30,680 nucleotides of DNA, taken from IMG/VR virus record IMGVR_UViG_3300041409_000414, positions 1 through 30,680 of that record. The stretch is one strand, 5' to 3'. Shown piece by piece: positions 29,591 to 30,680 of this stretch; position 1 is the first letter of the stretch, and each line of letters opens with the position of its first letter. The DNA comes from a virus. The notes under the pieces are model-generated. The model saw nothing but the letters and a program-made list of their open reading frames with translations, was not told the origin of the DNA and did not search any database. Position numbers and translations under genes: made by a program.

Positions 29591-30680
29591 GGCACCCCGT
29601 TAAAGCCTACCGCCGGCGCGGAGGCGTCAGGCGACGATTTCCCGGTCGACCCAGGGCCGTTGTTGCTGAGAGAGCCGATCAGCTTGATGCCGTTTTCCAT
29701 CTTCTGCACAAGTGCCTTGAGATACTCGCCTGCTTCTACCACAAGCGTCTGCTTCAGCTCGCCGTGCACTTCGCCGGTCACGTTGGCCTGAACCGTTGCG
29801 CCCTCGAGCGTCTGCACAGGCGGCATTCCGCCTGCGCCGGCTTCCGCAGGACGCGGCGTCGGCGTGGGGATGCTCGGAGCGTTTGGCCGCGAGCCGTAGT
29901 TGCCGCGATTATGCTCGCGAGCGCGCTCCTGCCACTGCTCCATTTCGGCGTCGGAATAGATCGAAGGCATGGTCGCGGCGTTGTTCGATTGGTCGATGCC
30001 GGACTGCAGGTCGAACCGGCGCAAGCGCAGCTTGCGGGCGGTCGCGTCGTCAAGATAACCGGGGGTGCCCAGCTTGCCGTCGATTTCATCGGCCTGGGCG
30101 CCCAGATTGTCACGGTAGTTCAATTCAGTCTGGTCTACCCCCGAGCCGGTCTTGCTGAGCTTGTCCCGCCAGCGGCCGAACGGGCTGTCTTTCGGCAATT
30201 CGCCCTTTTCGAGAGAGTTCGTGAAGCGGCCTAGTTGAGATGCGACATTGTTCATGGCGTCGACCACCGGGCCGATTTTCGCCACTGCGGTGCTGGCGTC
30301 GAGGAGCTGCTTCTTGACGCCTTCGAAGGCGAGCCCTGCATCCTTGCGCTGGAGCTCGTCCATCTTCTCGAGGCCGACTGTGTGGCGGCTCCTCGCGCGC
30401 TCCACCAGCGGCTGATCCAGAAGATTGGTCAGCACCAGGTCCGCGGCGTTCTTTGCCGAAAAGTGGGCCGAGGTGAACTTGACCGCCTTGGCCTTGTCCT
30501 CCTCGCTCATGTCCTCGCCGAATTTCACTCCCTGCTTTTCGAGCAACGGTCGAATGTGGTGCTGGGTCCAGTCGAAATTGTTGGAGATCCAGCCCTCTTG
30601 GTCGATCAGTTTGCCGTCCTTGAACAGCCCGTCCTCGGTGAGCGCCTTGCGCGCACGCGCCGTCATGCGGTTGCCCACCA
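29587..30680 (-). CDS. Tail tape-measure protein, copy B (C-terminal part; runs off the window)
   Basis: The last ~364 aa of a tape-measure protein; the N-terminal half lies beyond the right edge. From the edge to about 30285 it is almost identical at DNA level to copy A (in the outer ~300 bp I count four differences). It then diverges for about 65 residues (NNVASQLGRFTNSLEKGELPKDSPFG... against NSAAKALGNFTKAVNSGKVGEDTRGG...). It is nearly the same again to the end, including FDLQSGIDQSNNAATM and the PTPTPRPAEAGAGGMPP region. No frameshift is seen. It indicates a second related prophage to the right. Confidence 0.85.
   Translation of the reverse strand, partial: VGNRMTARARKALTEDGLFKDGKLIDQEGWISNNFDWTQHHIRPLLEKQGVKFGEDMSEEDKAKAVKFTSAHFSAKNAADLVLTNLLDQPLVERARSRHTVGLEKMDELQRKDAGLAFEGVKKQLLDASTAVAKIGPVVDAMNNVASQLGRFTNSLEKGELPKDSPFGRWRDKLSKTGSGVDQTELNYRDNLGAQADEIDGKLGTPGYLDDATARKLRLRRFDLQSGIDQSNNAATMPSIYSDAEMEQWQERAREHNRGNYGSRPNAPSIPTPTPRPAEAGAGGMPPVQTLEGATVQANVTGEVHGELKQTLVVEAGEYLKALVQKMENGIKLIGSLSNNGPGSTGKSSPDASAPAVGFNGVP

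Noticed and set aside
1-30680. CRISPR arrays, rRNA genes and insertion sequences
   Set aside because: No regularly spaced direct repeats with unique spacers, no rRNA sequence and no transposase pattern were seen. The only regular repeats are the GTTGG/ATACCAAC type.

Overview
The window is GC-rich alphaproteobacterial DNA that most resembles Bradyrhizobium/Rhodopseudomonas. A short chromosomal margin (1-1260) carries a REP-like palindrome, a dispersed repeat that I recognise from Bradyrhizobiaceae genomes, and a small lipoprotein gene. The margin ends in the 5' half of a tRNA-Leu(UAA) gene that is cut off inside the anticodon arm. Everything to the right appears to be mobile DNA. These assignments come from reading motifs and composition; no database search was possible.

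From about 1.3 to 25.3 kb lies a compact, almost entirely leftward element. In transcription order (right to left) it has a P4-type tyrosine integrase, a translationally coupled unknown gene, an AlpA/excisionase-like HTH protein, a leader with three perfect hairpins, a small unknown gene, and a RepA-type hexameric ATPase followed by an iteron-like GTTGG array and a terminator. Next come three small or unknown genes, an S49 (SppA/ClpP-like) phage protease, and then a Mu-type distal tail module: tape measure, DNA circularisation protein N, hub gp44/P, spike gp45, gp46, gp47, gp48, tail spike, DUF4376 protein and tail fibre. The run finishes with a lysis cassette: GH19 endolysin with a C-terminal membrane helix, overlapping Rz/Rz1 spanins, a membrane coiled-coil protein and a secreted NlpC/P60-like protein. 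A terminator at 1974-2002 closes the leftward transcription unit. A tiny rightward three-gene operon sits between it and the tRNA fragment. Terminase, portal, major capsid, tail sheath and tail tube genes are all absent, yet no remaining gene is visibly broken. The element therefore looks like a satellite-style integration/replication module joined to a headless contractile-tail module.

From 25.3 to 29.1 kb is accessory DNA. It holds a 422-bp integrase-upstream region with paired ATACCAAC repeats and a tRNA-Gly 3'-end-like attachment candidate, a ParB-like gene overlapping a Dam-family (D12) adenine methyltransferase gene, a small unknown gene, palindromic repeats of CTACGTT type, and an ASCH-domain gene. 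This could be a DNA-modification or defence cargo.

From 29.3 kb to the right edge a second, nearly identical C-terminal half of the tape-measure gene begins, followed downstream by a different gene (102 aa) instead of the circularisation gene. A second related prophage, or the other half of a split one, therefore continues beyond the window, and the head, sheath and tube genes missing from the first element may lie there.
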